In this document: piece by piece, positions 1-8,901 of the stretch
Layout: each line of letters starts with the position of its first letter
Numbering within the stretch: position 1 is the stretch's first letter
NCBI GenBank assembly: GCA_029938185.1
Contig: JAOZVK010000003.1
Span: 1-41,182, forward strand
DNA: 41,182 nucleotides
Reading direction: 5' to 3'
DNA from: Bacteroidales bacterium
GTDB lineage: Bacteria; Bacteroidota; Bacteroidia; Bacteroidales; JAOZVK01
Program-made: the position numbers and the translations under genes
Notes under the pieces: generated by a model
Databases searched by the model: none
What the model saw: only the letters and a program-made list of their open reading frames with translations
Told to the model about the DNA's origin: nothing

Positions 1-16
1 AGGATTTTAAACATGT

Positions 17-34
17 AAATCCTGTTAATCCTGT
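17..34. repeat. Short dispersed repeat (AATCCTGT units)
   Basis: The motif AAATCCTGTTAATCCTGT occurs here and again at 39983-40000, just before cas1. It consists of tandem AATCCTGT units. No coding potential is apparent; it looks like a simple dispersed intergenic repeat. Confidence 0.5.
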
Positions 35-79
35 CTAAATAATACTAAAGAAACATACGTCTTGTTACACTAATGTATT

Positions 80-2056
80 TTAGAATTTTTCATAATCATC
101 ATCAACGTCCTGAGACATTTTTAAATCAATTCCGTCGTTTTCAACAAGATTAGCTTCCTTATTTAAATTTGATACTGGTGTATTTGACTTAATACTGGTA
201 TTTAATGAGTATTCTTGTTTCTCAAATTTGAAATAACTAATAATTTCTTTTAATTGTTCAGCCTGTGCTGAAAGTTCTTCCGCATTGCTTGCCATTTCTT
301 CACTTGATGCAGCATTTTGTTGGGTTATATTATTCAGTTGTTGAACAGAACTATTTACTTGATTTGCTCCATTAGTTTGTTCAGTAATTGATGCAGAAAT
401 TTCTTGAACAAGCTGTGTCGTTTTTTGAACTTGCGGTAACATTTCAGTAAGTTTTTGATTTGTTTTTTCGGTTGCAATAAGTGATTTTTTAGCAAAACCA
501 ACAATTTCATTTGCCGCCTTTCTACTTCTCTCAGCAAGTTTTTGTACTTCGTTAGCTACAACAGCAAATCCTTTTCCATGCTTACCTGCACGTGCAGCTT
601 CTACTGCTGCATTCAAAGCCAGAATATTGGTTTGAAAAGCTATATCATTTACAATTTGTATTTTTTCTGAAATTTGTTTATTCATTTCAACCGCTTCCAA
701 TGATTGATTACTTACCTCCCTGATACTCTTACTTGCCAATTTTGATATTTTTTCGGTTTCCAAAGAGCTATCTGAGTTTTGTTGAAAAGAAGATGTCATT
801 TCCTCAACAGTTGATGATACTTCTTCAACAGATGAAGCTTGTTCGCTAGTGGCTGAAGATAAATCTTGAGAACCATTGTTAAGTTGTTCCGATGCTGAAG
901 CTATCTGTAACGAAGCATTACGAATTTTAGTTACGATATTTTTAAGATTTACTGACATATTAAGCATTGAATGATAAATTCCCACACTACGATTATCTAT
1001 TTGATAGTTTCCAGTAAGGTCTCCTTCTGAAATCTTTTTTGTAATTTTGGCAACTACATCTGGTTCGCCTCCAAGCTGTAACATAGTTCTATTGGTTACA
1101 ATAATAATTATTAGTAGTGAAATAATTATAGCAAGTAAGGTAAATACTATCAATATACTTTTTGTTAAAGTTGCGGTACTTTCTGCATCTATTTTACGTT
1201 GTTTTAATAACTCGGCTTCAGCATTAATAAAAACAGAAATCAAAGACCGTATTTTATCCATATATTGCTTTCCTTTTTTCTTAGCAAATTCAGAATATAA
1301 ATCTTCCATTTTTGATGACTTCATTGCCGATTTATTTATTGTTATTGCTTTTTCTGCATAACTATTTATCCATATATTAGCAGCATTTTGTACTGATTGT
1401 CTTATATTGTAACTATCAAAATGTTTGTTAAGTTGTGATTTAGCACTATAGTAAGGTTCAAGATATTCTTCTTTATTGTTCAATAAAAAACCTCTTAGCC
1501 CAGTTTCCATATTAATCATATCTATAATGATTTGGTTTTGTGCTCCTTGCGAAAGCCCCGATGAAGCAACAAGATTTTGTATATTGTCCATGTTACGCTT
1601 TCCATTCCCAGATGCTATTAAATTAAATAATTCAACTCTATAATCTTCGCCAGCTTTAATATTCTTTCGTAAACTAATATATTTATTGGCAAGCTTGCTT
1701 TTCCATAAATTGGCTTGCTGTTCTATTTCGTTAAGACGTACCACCTGAGTAGAATTATCATTTACAATAATTTTCATTTTGCCAATAAGGGTAGTAAAGT
1801 TACTGCTACCATTTTTGTAGGGTTCCAAAAATTCGTCTTCTCCTGTAACGGCAAAGCCACGCATTCCTGTTTCTTGATCAATCATATACATTAGCAGTTC
1901 ATTTCCGTTATCAATTACTCTATAGGTGTGTTCAACCAATTTTGAGTTTTTTAATAACGAGTTAATACTGAAAAATACAACAACTGCAATAAAAAACATT
2001 AATGATAATGCAATAATATTAGGAATTAATAATTGTGTTCTAAGTTTTAGTTTCAT
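80..2056 (-). CDS. Methyl-accepting chemotaxis protein with CHASE3-type sensor
   Basis: A transmembrane chemoreceptor that relays a signal to the CheA/CheW complex. An N-terminal membrane helix (about residues 8-30) is followed by an extracytoplasmic region with two CHASE3-like motifs, each of the ETG(M/L)RGF form followed by LEPY. A second membrane helix (about 305-325) comes next, then a HAMP-like segment and a long coiled-coil signalling domain. The signalling domain contains the hallmark hairpin tip around [21 protein letters not shown] chose the ATG at 2056 (MKLKLRTQ) because the longer ORF adds 15 polar residues before the signal-anchor helix. It has no chemotaxis neighbours in the window and is unrelated to the cas island. 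Ligand unknown. The family call is very secure; the sensory role is inferred. Confidence 0.93.
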   Translation of the reverse strand: MKLKLRTQLLIPNIIALSLMFFIAVVVFFSINSLLKNSKLVEHTYRVIDNGNELLMYMIDQETGMRGFAVTGEDEFLEPYKNGSSNFTTLIGKMKIIVNDNSTQVVRLNEIEQQANLWKSKLANKYISLRKNIKAGEDYRVELFNLIASGNGKRNMDNIQNLVASSGLSQGAQNQIIIDMINMETGLRGFLLNNKEEYLEPYYSAKSQLNKHFDSYNIRQSVQNAANIWINSYAEKAITINKSAMKSSKMEDLYSEFAKKKGKQYMDKIRSLISVFINAEAELLKQRKIDAESTATLTKSILIVFTLLAIIISLLIIIIVTNRTMLQLGGEPDVVAKITKKISEGDLTGNYQIDNRSVGIYHSMLNMSVNLKNIVTKIRNASLQIASASEQLNNGSQDLSSATSEQASSVEEVSSTVEEMTSSFQQNSDSSLETEKISKLASKSIREVSNQSLEAVEMNKQISEKIQIVNDIAFQTNILALNAAVEAARAGKHGKGFAVVANEVQKLAERSRKAANEIVGFAKKSLIATEKTNQKLTEMLPQVQKTTQLVQEISASITEQTNGANQVNSSVQQLNNITQQNAASSEEMASNAEELSAQAEQLKEIISYFKFEKQEYSLNTSIKSNTPVSNLNKEANLVENDGIDLKMSQDVDDDYEKF

Positions 2057-2475
2057 AATATTAAATTTTAAATGTTTAAGATTTTTAAGTTTGCAAAACA
2101 AGATATACTAAAAGTATGCCGAAAATTTAAAGTTCTAAAAATCAGAATAATACATCCGTCCTTTTAATTGTTACTGAATTGGCATGTATCCATAAAATTT
2201 CTGTGTGTGCTTAATCATATTAAATATAAAAATGTTAAATAACTTCGATGCAATTAATAAAAAGCCACACTGTGACTTTCCCAGTTATAAATACTTATTA
2301 AGCCGAAAAATTTTTGTAAAACTACTTATAATTTCTGGTATTTTTTGCACAAGTAAGAGTCTATTTCAGATTTAAACTTTGTAAGTAGGTCGATATACAA
2401 AAACGACACTTTTGTTTTTTATATTATACTGTTTATTAAGTGTAAGCAAAATTGCTCATTATCCATTATTCATTG

Positions 2476-2682
2476 TTAATTACTTATATATGCTGATGTT
2501 TCAGTTTGAGCTTCATTTATATGCCTTTGATTTAATTTCTGCAATTCATCTTTTTTACGAAACCCTTTATAATCAACAGTATAATCAAGTAATTCAGATA
2601 ATTTTTTTTGGTCTTCAATTTTATATGTTATCAGTCCTTGAATAGAAATTGTTTGAAAATCATTAGTTGATTCATTGAATAA
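2476..2682 (-). pseudogene. C-terminal fragment of an SPFH/band-7 (stomatin-prohibitin-like) protein
   Basis: On the minus strand a 68-codon open stretch ends in TAA at 2476-2478 and reads ...TISIQGLITYKIED, then LLDYTVD, then KLNQRHINEAQT. This resembles the section of SPFH/band-7 membrane proteins that follows the beta strands (QGLITYRI...LLDFTV...INEAQ). No start codon or N-terminal part is present and the frame closes upstream with TGA. It is therefore a decayed fragment, probably left by an old deletion. The family call is from memory of the pattern and is moderate. Confidence 0.45.
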
Positions 2683-2855
2683 TCATTATAACATAAGTTC
2701 CACGCAAAAAATGCAAAGCATGATTTAATACTTTGCGTATTTTGCGTCAATCATTTAGCGTATTTTGCGTGAAATTTGTTAGTTCTTTTTTATGAACAAA
2801 CCCTATAACACAATATTCAATATTTAAAATACCGTAAGATATGTTATAATAAAAC

Positions 2856-2961
2856 TAAGTAGTCTTACAAAAGTTTTTAGGCATTTGTTTTTGTACAATT
2901 GACTACATAATAGTAACTTATAAAAATGCGAAAGCCACATTAAATAGGTCGAAGACCTTAA
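2856..2961 (+). repeat. ~105-bp dispersed repeat, copy 1 (forward)
   Basis: Starts TAAGTAGTCTTACAAAAG and ends ATAGGTCGAAGACCTTAA. The end holds the small hairpin AGGTC-GAA-GACCT. Clearly related copies lie at 5659, 9667 (composite), 12132, 20900, 29710, 38532 and 39235, in both orientations. The length is close to 105 bp in most of them. No ORF is carried, so it is a MITE- or REP-like element. Confidence 0.75.
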
Positions 2962-3604
2962 TGTTTGTTTTGTAATTTTTTTTCTTAAAAATTTGTACAT
3001 TATTTTTATAACAAAGTCTATTTCAATATTTACACACCCACATTTCGTTTCGCTATAGAGACTTATCAATAGGTTGTCATGATAGAGTTTTTATGAATAC
3101 ACTAATTACTAAATATTTGAAATATTAATAAAAATAATTTAATAGTTTAATTATCAAACAGTTTTAAGTTCGTAAAGTAGAATTATACAAAAAAAGAAAA
3201 AAAAGCGAAACAAAAAATACCAATCAAGTCAAACTTTAAGTTTTTGGCAAAAAAAAAGGTTATTTAAAACATATGAAAAAGATGAAGAGATAGCCTTAAT
3301 AACATTATACGCAAATAAAGATATTTTTTTTAATAAAAATATTATTATATATTTGGATTTTAATATAACCTAAGAGATTATTTTTATATATAATTTTTTG
3401 CTTTTTTATTTATTGAAAACCAAAAATAAGTAATCTAACAAAAGCTTTTAGATGTTTGTAATTCATTATAATAACAATATGTTATAATGTTAATAAAATA
3501 TATAAACAATATTAAATATTTCGATGACCTCTAAATCAAAAGTAAAATTATTTAGACCTAAACAACATAAATAAGGCTCAAAAAGCCATAAAACATAAAT
3601 AAAA

Positions 3605-3973
3605 ATGAACGAAATTGTAATCTACATAATAGTTTTTTTAGTTATTTCTGCAATAAGCTATTTTACTAAACCCAAAAAGAAGCCTCAGAAACAAGTTGAA
3701 GAAGATTCAGAGTCAAAATATTCATTATCTGAATTTGAAAAAATATTACAAAATACATATGGTGCAACAAAAGGATTTAAATCAAAAAATGAAGAAATTA
3801 TAGAACAGTATGTTGAAAAAGATAAAGAAGAAAAGAAAGTTAATGAAGATGAAAAAGAACAAACAAAAGTAGATGAATATCATTCCGAAGACTCTTATTC
3901 TCAAAAGAAAGAATTTGATTTAAAACAAGCAATAATATATCAAACTATATTAGAACGAAAAGATTTTAACTAA
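3605..3973 (+). CDS. Small membrane-anchored charged protein, unknown function
   Basis: A 122-residue protein. The first ~20 residues (MNEIVIYIIVFLVISAISYF) form a membrane anchor or uncleaved signal. The remainder is highly charged, rich in Lys and Glu, and probably helical or disordered in the cytoplasm. A run of alternating E/K residues lies at about residues 65-95. No known domain is recognised. It precedes greA by about 250 bp and is probably independent chromosomal background. Membrane location is inferred only from the hydrophobic N-terminus. Confidence 0.6.
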   Translation: MNEIVIYIIVFLVISAISYFTKPKKKPQKQVEEDSESKYSLSEFEKILQNTYGATKGFKSKNEEIIEQYVEKDKEEKKVNEDEKEQTKVDEYHSEDSYSQKKEFDLKQAIIYQTILERKDFN

Positions 3974-4141
3974 CATTAGTAAAGTTGGGCTTGTTGTTTT
4001 TTTAATTAACTGGAAATCAAAACAATCAACTTACTTGAGTAAGTAAGGTAAAAAAGGCTCGAAGAGTCTAAAAAATTGATATTTAATATTAAAGTGAAAA
4101 TAAAATTGTGAAAAGTTATAAATAAAATCATAATTTATTTT

Positions 4142-4188
4142 TATATTTGCAATCTGAAAGAGTCCTAAATGAATTGGGATTCTTTTTT
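4142..4188 (+). promoter_or_regulatory. greA promoter -7 box and leader hairpin
   Basis: TATATTTG (4142-4149) fits the Bacteroidetes -7 consensus TAnnTTTG. The expected transcript then begins with AGAGTCC...GGGATTCT (4159-4183), a hairpin with one G-U pair, followed by a T6 run. That looks like an attenuator or terminator in the greA leader. No clear -33 box was found at the usual spacing. Confidence 0.45.
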
Positions 4189-4219
4189 ATTTTATAAAAA
4201 ATCAAATAATCAAATAAAA

Positions 4220-4693
4220 ATGTCAAAAATTTCATATTTAACACAAGAAGGATTAGATAATTTAAAAAACGAATTAAAACATTTAACAACTGTTGAAAGA
4301 CCAAAAATATCGGAACAAATAGCCGAAGCAAGAGATAAAGGAGATTTATCGGAAAATGCAGAATATGACGCAGCCAAAGAAGCACAAGGATTACTCGAAT
4401 TAAAAATTTCAAAACTTCAAGAAACTGTTAGAATGTCAAGATTGATTGATGAATCAAAAATTGATTCTTCAACAGTTCAAATATTAAATAAAGTTAAGAT
4501 TAAAAACAGAAAAACCAATGCTGTAATGGAATACACATTAGTTTCTGAAAGCGAAGCGAATTTGAAAGCTCGTAAATTATCAATTGAAACACCTATAGCT
4601 AAGGGATTATTAGGAAAAAAAGTTGGAGATGTTGCGTATATTAAGGTACCATCGGGACTTATGGAATTTGTAATCTTGGATATTTCACTATAA
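4220..4693 (+). CDS. greA: Transcription elongation factor GreA
   Basis: Cytoplasmic factor that enters the RNA polymerase secondary channel and stimulates cleavage of backtracked transcripts. At 157 residues it has the standard GreA length. The N-terminal coiled coil begins LTQEGLDNLKNELKHL. The tip carries the conserved acidic motif ARDKGDLSENAEYDAAKEAQG (about residues 35-55), including the catalytic D and E. The C-terminal FKBP-like domain follows with PIAKGLLGKKVGD. The ATG at 4220 (MSKISYLTQEG) is preferred over the ORF start at 4169, which would add 17 residues encoded by the leader hairpin region. The HIT gene follows 11 bp later, so the two are probably co-transcribed. Confidence 0.96.
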   Translation: MSKISYLTQEGLDNLKNELKHLTTVERPKISEQIAEARDKGDLSENAEYDAAKEAQGLLELKISKLQETVRMSRLIDESKIDSSTVQILNKVKIKNRKTNAVMEYTLVSESEANLKARKLSIETPIAKGLLGKKVGDVAYIKVPSGLMEFVILDISL

Positions 4694-4704
4694 TACTATA
4701 AAAA

Positions 4705-5100
4705 ATGGCAAGTATATTTACAAAAATAATAAAGGGAGAGTTTTCATCATATAAAATTGCTGAAAACGAAAATTATTATGCCTTTCTAGATATAAACCCT
4801 ATTGTTAAAGGACATACACTGGTTGTTCCAAAAAAAGAAGTTGATTATATTTTCGATTTAGAAGATGATATTATTGCTGGAATGAATGTTTTTGCAAAAA
4901 AAATAGCAATAGCAATTAAGAAGGTAATTGATTGTAAGCGTGTGGGAGTCTTAGTATTAGGCTTGGAAGTTCCTCATGCCCATATACATTTAATTCCGTT
5001 TAATCATGAAACAGAACTTAATATAAAAAACCCAAAACTTAAATTTTCAAATGAAGAGTTTAAACAAATAGCTAAAAATATTAGCTCTTTTGTAAATTAA
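4705..5100 (+). CDS. HIT family nucleotide hydrolase (Hint-like)
   Basis: Histidine-triad protein, predicted to hydrolyse nucleoside phosphoramidates or similar AMP-linked substrates in the cytosol. It begins ASIFTKIIKGEFSSYKI, the typical (S)IFxKII(x)GE start. It carries FLDINPIVKGHTLVVPK in the middle and the catalytic triad HAHIHLIP (H-x-H-x-H, about residues 91-97). At 131 residues it is a normal length. The residues before the triad (VLVLGLEVPHAHIH) differ a little from the usual N-x-G-x-x-AGQ-x-V-x-H loop, but the loop is intact. Second gene of a likely greA-HIT operon ended by the hairpin at 5161-5198. Confidence 0.93.
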   Translation: MASIFTKIIKGEFSSYKIAENENYYAFLDINPIVKGHTLVVPKKEVDYIFDLEDDIIAGMNVFAKKIAIAIKKVIDCKRVGVLVLGLEVPHAHIHLIPFNHETELNIKNPKLKFSNEEFKQIAKNISSFVN

Positions 5101-5160
5101 TATTAATAATATCAGACTTGCTTGACCTAACAGGAAAGTCATCGACACCCTAATTCCATA

Positions 5161-5198
5161 AAAACCTAAACATTTACATATGTAGATATTTAGGTTTT
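5161..5198 (+). terminator. Probable terminator after greA-HIT
   Basis: Inverted repeat AAAACCTAAA (5161-5170) / TTTAGGTTTT (5189-5198) with an 18-nt loop, about 60 bp after the HIT stop. The right arm ends in T's. The stem is A/T-rich, so strength is uncertain. Confidence 0.45.
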
Positions 5199-5317
5199 TA
5201 CAATATTCCATATATTATTTTCATATCCGTTTCAGGAAATTTTATTTGAGTTTCATTTAAAGTTTTACATAATTTTTTTAATGCAATATCATCTCGTTTT
5301 TTTGGTTGATGGTGAAT
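5198..5317 (-). pseudogene. C-terminal protein fragment, possibly of a transposase
   Basis: The minus strand encodes a 39-residue open stretch (HHQPKKRDDIALKKLCKTLN, then FPETDMKIIYGIL) ending in TAA at 5198-5200. The ending 'FPxTDxKxIY' resembles C-termini of Bacteroidetes DDE transposases, but I cannot confirm the family. No matching upstream part is seen on either side. Regarded as a decayed fragment. The overlapping plus-strand ORF 5306-5602 has no recognisable family and is not called. Confidence 0.28.
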
Positions 5318-6044
5318 ATTTATATACAATATATATATTTGATTATCTACTTTGATATCAGTATTTTATTAAAAAAACTGAACAAAAGAGACCTTCTTTC
5401 CTTTGATTTTTTAGTAATTTTCTACACTATTGAGACAAGTGCTGTTTCAGCTCAGTATGCTATCATCTTAATAGTATCAATAAATTCAGAACTCACAAAA
5501 ACAGTTCTCTTTTTCAAAAACAATCGCAAGTTAAAAGTTAATAAAGTTTACTTGAAAGTTATTCATAAACTAAAAAAATTAAATGTGGAATGTAAAAAAT
5601 AAAATATTTCTATGATAACTAAAGTATTACTTTGAATATTATTCTGTATAATACGTTCTAAGGTCTTCGACCTATTTAACGTTGCTTACGCATCACACTA
5701 ATACTCTAACAATATGTAATCTAACAAAATATAAATGTTGAAAAACTTTTGTAACAGTACTTACATTCAATATTCGATATTCTACATTTTATATTCGATA
5801 TAAATCTTTCATTTTAATTTGTCTTTGTTTTTGTTCAATTTGACGCTTTTTGTGAGTTCTGTGTTTTGAGTCGGGGAATAATTTCTTAATTTATAGAAAA
5901 ATGTCAACAGAATTGAAGGAAGGCTGTAATAGCCTGATTCAAACTCAAAAATATTATTATGTTTTATAATCCATTACTTAATAAGGCGAGTAAGCTGAGT
6001 AAAACTCCTGCATTTTCTACATCTAAGGTACAAAAAAATGTGAT
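5318..6044. other. Intergenic region before CRISPR module A
   Basis: No convincing gene. It holds the 98-aa ORF 5306-5602, which I could not assign, and copy 2 of the ~105-bp repeat (5659-5763). A hairpin AGGCT-GTAAT-AGCCT lies around 5930. I looked for a crRNA-like element like those before modules B and D. I found only GAATTGAAGG near 5917, without a partner half or a seed match. Confidence 0.5.
5659..5763 (-). repeat. ~105-bp dispersed repeat, copy 2 (reverse)
   Basis: Reverse-orientation copy starting TAAGGTCTTCGACCTATTTAA and ending near ACTTTTGTAACAGTACTTA. It lies about 280 bp upstream of module A. Confidence 0.75.
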
Positions 6045-7865
6045 ATGATACATGAAATAACAAATTTTATTAATTATTTAGAAGAAAGTGATATAAAAAA
6101 TAACACAAATATTTTTTTAGAAAATTTATATTTAAAAGAGGGTTTGTATGTTTTTTTAGAGAAAGATGACGATGAACTCATTATAGGTGATGTTTTGAAA
6201 GTAGATAAAAAAACCGAAAAAAATAATTTGTATAATGAGTTTATGCAAAGATATTCTGTTACTGAAATGATTAGAAATAAAAGTCTCAATTCATCGGAGA
6301 AAATTTTTATAGAAATTGGAAGCCCTTTTGCAATTTCAATTTCGGGTAAAGGACAAAAAAAAGGAAGAATAAAAAAATTACAAGCAGCTGAAGCTTATTT
6401 TAAAGCAACTCAAAAATACATAGACAGCAAAGAGGAACAACATGTTGAATGGTTTGAAAATTTAAAATTCTATGTAAGAAACAAGATGTTTGATTTTTTG
6501 GATAGTCTCGAAGAGTATAAAAATCCAAAAGATAATTTTATGTTTTATTTTTTTATTAAAAAGCCTGAAATTAAGGATTATATTGGTTTTTATGATAAAT
6601 ATCTGAAAACAAAAGTGTTTTTATACGATTTGAAAAAAGATGAAACACATGGAATAAGTAATGACCTGAATGTATTTAATGTTAAAAAAGCATTTTTAAA
6701 ACATAAATCGGCAACTTTTGATATAAACTACAAAATAACAGGTGAGGACGCAATGAAATTATACAAGTTTTTTCGATTGCAACAGAAAAATAAAATACTG
6801 CCAAACCCAATGCCCGTTTTTGTTGATAAAAATGAACTGACAACAGAAGCAGTAAAATTTTATAAAAAAGATCATAAAGAAATTATTGAACATCTTATTG
6901 ACCAAAAAAAAGACGATTTACATAATTATTATCTTATATATTTTCAAAATAATTTGAAGGGTAGCAGAATTGTTGATTTGGATTTTGTGCCGGTTTTTAA
7001 GCATAAGCTTGAAAAAAACATAAAAATTGAAACTATTTTTAATACTTCAAAAAAAACTATTTTTTTCAAAAAAATTGAAACTGTTTTTGATTTTGAAAGT
7101 ATAATTGTTTGTAAAATATTTAACAATAGTTTGGTTCAATATTCAAGCAAAAATAATAATTTTTCATTGAAATATTTTGATGAAATTGACAATAATCCAA
7201 AATATATTAGCTCAAATACTTATATTCAAATAATGAAATATCGTAAAGCATTTTACGATTTTATATACAAATCAAAACATCAGGCAATAACAAATATTAT
7301 GTTTCAGGATATTATGCAAAGTTCAATTCTTGATGATATTAGACATGACGAATATAAACCGGATAAAAAAATTCACACAAAAGATATAGCAATTAAAGAA
7401 AAACTAAATATTTGGTTTAGTTTATTTAATTATTTTACTCATAAAAAAAAGACAGAAAATATGATTAATAAAACAGAACTACTTTTTGATAGACTAAAAA
7501 CTATTGCTAAAAACAGCAAAGAAAGAATAAGGAATGAAGAAGAGTTTGCATTTGCTTCTGGACAATTGATTTGGAAATTATTAATTCAAAGCGAATCCTC
7601 TAATCGTACACATGCGATGTTAGAACCTTTTTTGCAAAAAACAGATGCAGAGCTATTTAAACAAGCAATTGCAAGAACTTATGAAATATATAAACATAAA
7701 TTTACTATTTATTCTACAAAATATGAGTTTGATAAGATTATGAGCGAAGTTATGGGAATAGAAACTGAAACCAATATAAAAACACTTGTTCCGCTAATTT
7801 TAGCAGGATATTTTGCAGAAACAATTTTTAAAAAAAAAGATAACGAAGATAGTGAAAACAATTAA
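6045..7865 (+). CDS. cas8b: Cas8b large subunit of type I-B Cascade (module A)
   Basis: Predicted large subunit of the crRNA-guided surveillance complex, responsible for PAM recognition and Cas3 recruitment. The protein has 606 residues. Sequence conservation in Cas8b is low, so the call rests on length, Cas8b/Csh1-like texture (N-terminal YLEESDI...LKEGLYVFLE, then GKGQKKGRIKKLQAAEAYF) and its place directly before cas7 and cas5. The C-terminal third is helical (AFASGQLIWKLLIQSESSNRTH, then LAGYFAETIF), as expected for the small-subunit-like region of Cas8b. It is first in the module A operon, 31 bp before cas7. It is clearly different from the module D Cas8b at 30725, so the two I-B systems are not recent duplicates. 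Confidence 0.75.
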   Translation: MIHEITNFINYLEESDIKNNTNIFLENLYLKEGLYVFLEKDDDELIIGDVLKVDKKTEKNNLYNEFMQRYSVTEMIRNKSLNSSEKIFIEIGSPFAISISGKGQKKGRIKKLQAAEAYFKATQKYIDSKEEQHVEWFENLKFYVRNKMFDFLDSLEEYKNPKDNFMFYFFIKKPEIKDYIGFYDKYLKTKVFLYDLKKDETHGISNDLNVFNVKKAFLKHKSATFDINYKITGEDAMKLYKFFRLQQKNKILPNPMPVFVDKNELTTEAVKFYKKDHKEIIEHLIDQKKDDLHNYYLIYFQNNLKGSRIVDLDFVPVFKHKLEKNIKIETIFNTSKKTIFFKKIETVFDFESIIVCKIFNNSLVQYSSKNNNFSLKYFDEIDNNPKYISSNTYIQIMKYRKAFYDFIYKSKHQAITNIMFQDIMQSSILDDIRHDEYKPDKKIHTKDIAIKEKLNIWFSLFNYFTHKKKTENMINKTELLFDRLKTIAKNSKERIRNEEEFAFASGQLIWKLLIQSESSNRTHAMLEPFLQKTDAELFKQAIARTYEIYKHKFTIYSTKYEFDKIMSEVMGIETETNIKTLVPLILAGYFAETIFKKKDNEDSENN

Positions 7866-7896
7866 TAATTTAAAAATATAATAAATCAGAAATATT

Positions 7897-8808
7897 ATGA
7901 CTACATTCAAAAACAGAGTATTCGGAGCGGTAATAGTAAAAGCCATAAATTCAAATTATAATGCAGATTTTACAAAACAACCACGCACTTTGCCCGATGG
8001 AAAAGTCTATGCTACTGACAAAGCATTTAAATTTACTGTCAGAAATTATTTAAAAGATATGTATTCGGGCGAAAAAATTTTCTTTTTCAAAACACTTAAT
8101 GAAAATCAAAATCCAAGAACTTTGGATGATACTTACGAATTTCATTTCGATAAATTTCCTAAAAAAATATTAAAAAATGATGTTACAAAAAATCTTTTAA
8201 GCTGTATTGATGTTCGCTTTTTCGGAGCCACTTATGCAGGAAAAACTAATGTATCAATTCACGGACCGGTGCAAATAAATCATGGTGTAAATATATGGCA
8301 CGAAAATAATATTTATTCCGAACAAATTACAAGTCCGTTTGCAAACAATTCAAGTAAAAAAGAAGCTGAAAGCGGAATGACCACAATCGGACGTGATACA
8401 AAATTACAAGAAGGACATTATTTACATCATTTTTCAGTAAATCCATTAAATATTGAAAAATTAATTGATAATGCACAAGAATTAACAAAGGAGGACATCA
8501 ACAAATTAAAAGAAGCCATGCGATTAGGTGCAACCTACTACGACAGCACTTCAAAAGCTGGAACCGAAAACGAACTTATGATTTGGGTACAACTCAACAA
8601 AAATTCAAAATTGGTTTTGCCTAATTTTTCTCAGTTAGTTGAAATGAAAAAAGAAAAAAAAGACGAAAAAGTAGTTTTGGATTTAGAAACTTTAAATGCA
8701 AAACTAAAAAAATATTCTAGTGACATTGAAAAAATAGAAATTTATTGTAATGGAGCTTCTATTAAAATCGAAAATTTACCAGAAAATATAAAATTATATG
8801 ATTTGTAA
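7897..8808 (+). CDS. cas7: Cas7 backbone subunit, type I-B (Csh2-like, module A)
   Basis: RAMP-fold protein that polymerises along the crRNA as the Cascade backbone. At 303 residues it has the usual length. It opens with NRVFGAVIVKAINSNYNADF and has the Cas7/Csh2 core pattern DVRFFGATYAGKTNVSIHGPVQI, equivalent to DVRLFGG...LTGAVQF in the module D copy. A later SGMTTIGRDTKLQEGHYLHHF matches the conserved region after it. In an uninterrupted I-B operon cas5 would follow directly. Here an AbiE toxin-antitoxin cassette of about 1.9 kb intervenes before cas5. Confidence 0.88.
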   Translation: MTTFKNRVFGAVIVKAINSNYNADFTKQPRTLPDGKVYATDKAFKFTVRNYLKDMYSGEKIFFFKTLNENQNPRTLDDTYEFHFDKFPKKILKNDVTKNLLSCIDVRFFGATYAGKTNVSIHGPVQINHGVNIWHENNIYSEQITSPFANNSSKKEAESGMTTIGRDTKLQEGHYLHHFSVNPLNIEKLIDNAQELTKEDINKLKEAMRLGATYYDSTSKAGTENELMIWVQLNKNSKLVLPNFSQLVEMKKEKKDEKVVLDLETLNAKLKKYSSDIEKIEIYCNGASIKIENLPENIKLYDL

Positions 8809-8830
8809 AGATTTAGAAAGATTTATTTTT

Positions 8831-8896
8831 ATTTTACCTTTCATAGTATTATTTTTGACGATTACGTATAGGTATAATACTACAAAAGGTAAAAAT
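8831..8896. promoter_or_regulatory. Inverted-repeat operator in the abiEi promoter
   Basis: ATTTTACCTTTCATAGTATTA (8831-8851) is repeated in inverse as TAATACTACAAAAGGTAAAA(T) (8875-8896), about 20 bp per arm, ending 5 bp before the abiEi ATG. A TATAAT sequence overlaps the right arm. AbiEi proteins are known to bind inverted repeats in their own promoter and repress it, so this is the probable autoregulatory operator. A cas7 terminator role is also possible. Confidence 0.6.
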
Positions 8897-8901
8897 TAAT
8901 T

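Larger units (their letters stand above)
2057..3604. other. Long AT-rich intergenic region with gene remnants
   Basis: About 1.5 kb without an intact gene. It contains an SPFH-family gene fragment on the minus strand (2476-2682) and one copy of the ~105-bp dispersed repeat (2856-2961). Around 2700-2780 there are short repeats of the type TTTGCGTATTTTGCGT. The listed ORFs here (2412-2645, 2824-3069) are low-complexity frames over these remnants and are not called. A 13-nt hairpin (GGCTCAAAAAGCC) lies at 3575-3587, just before the next gene. Confidence 0.6.

Noticed and set aside
2412-2645. 77-aa hydrophobic plus-strand ORF
   Set aside because: It lies opposite the SPFH-like fragment, which explains the open frame.
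5306-5602. 98-aa ORF as a gene
   Set aside because: Low-complexity start, no family recognised, no RBS, flanked by remnants. It may be part of decayed DNA.
5900-5960. A third crRNA-like element before module A (GAATTGAAGG near 5917)
   Set aside because: The handle-like sequence is imperfect, there is no TTTAATYGAACC partner, and no CCT-plus-seed match was found upstream.
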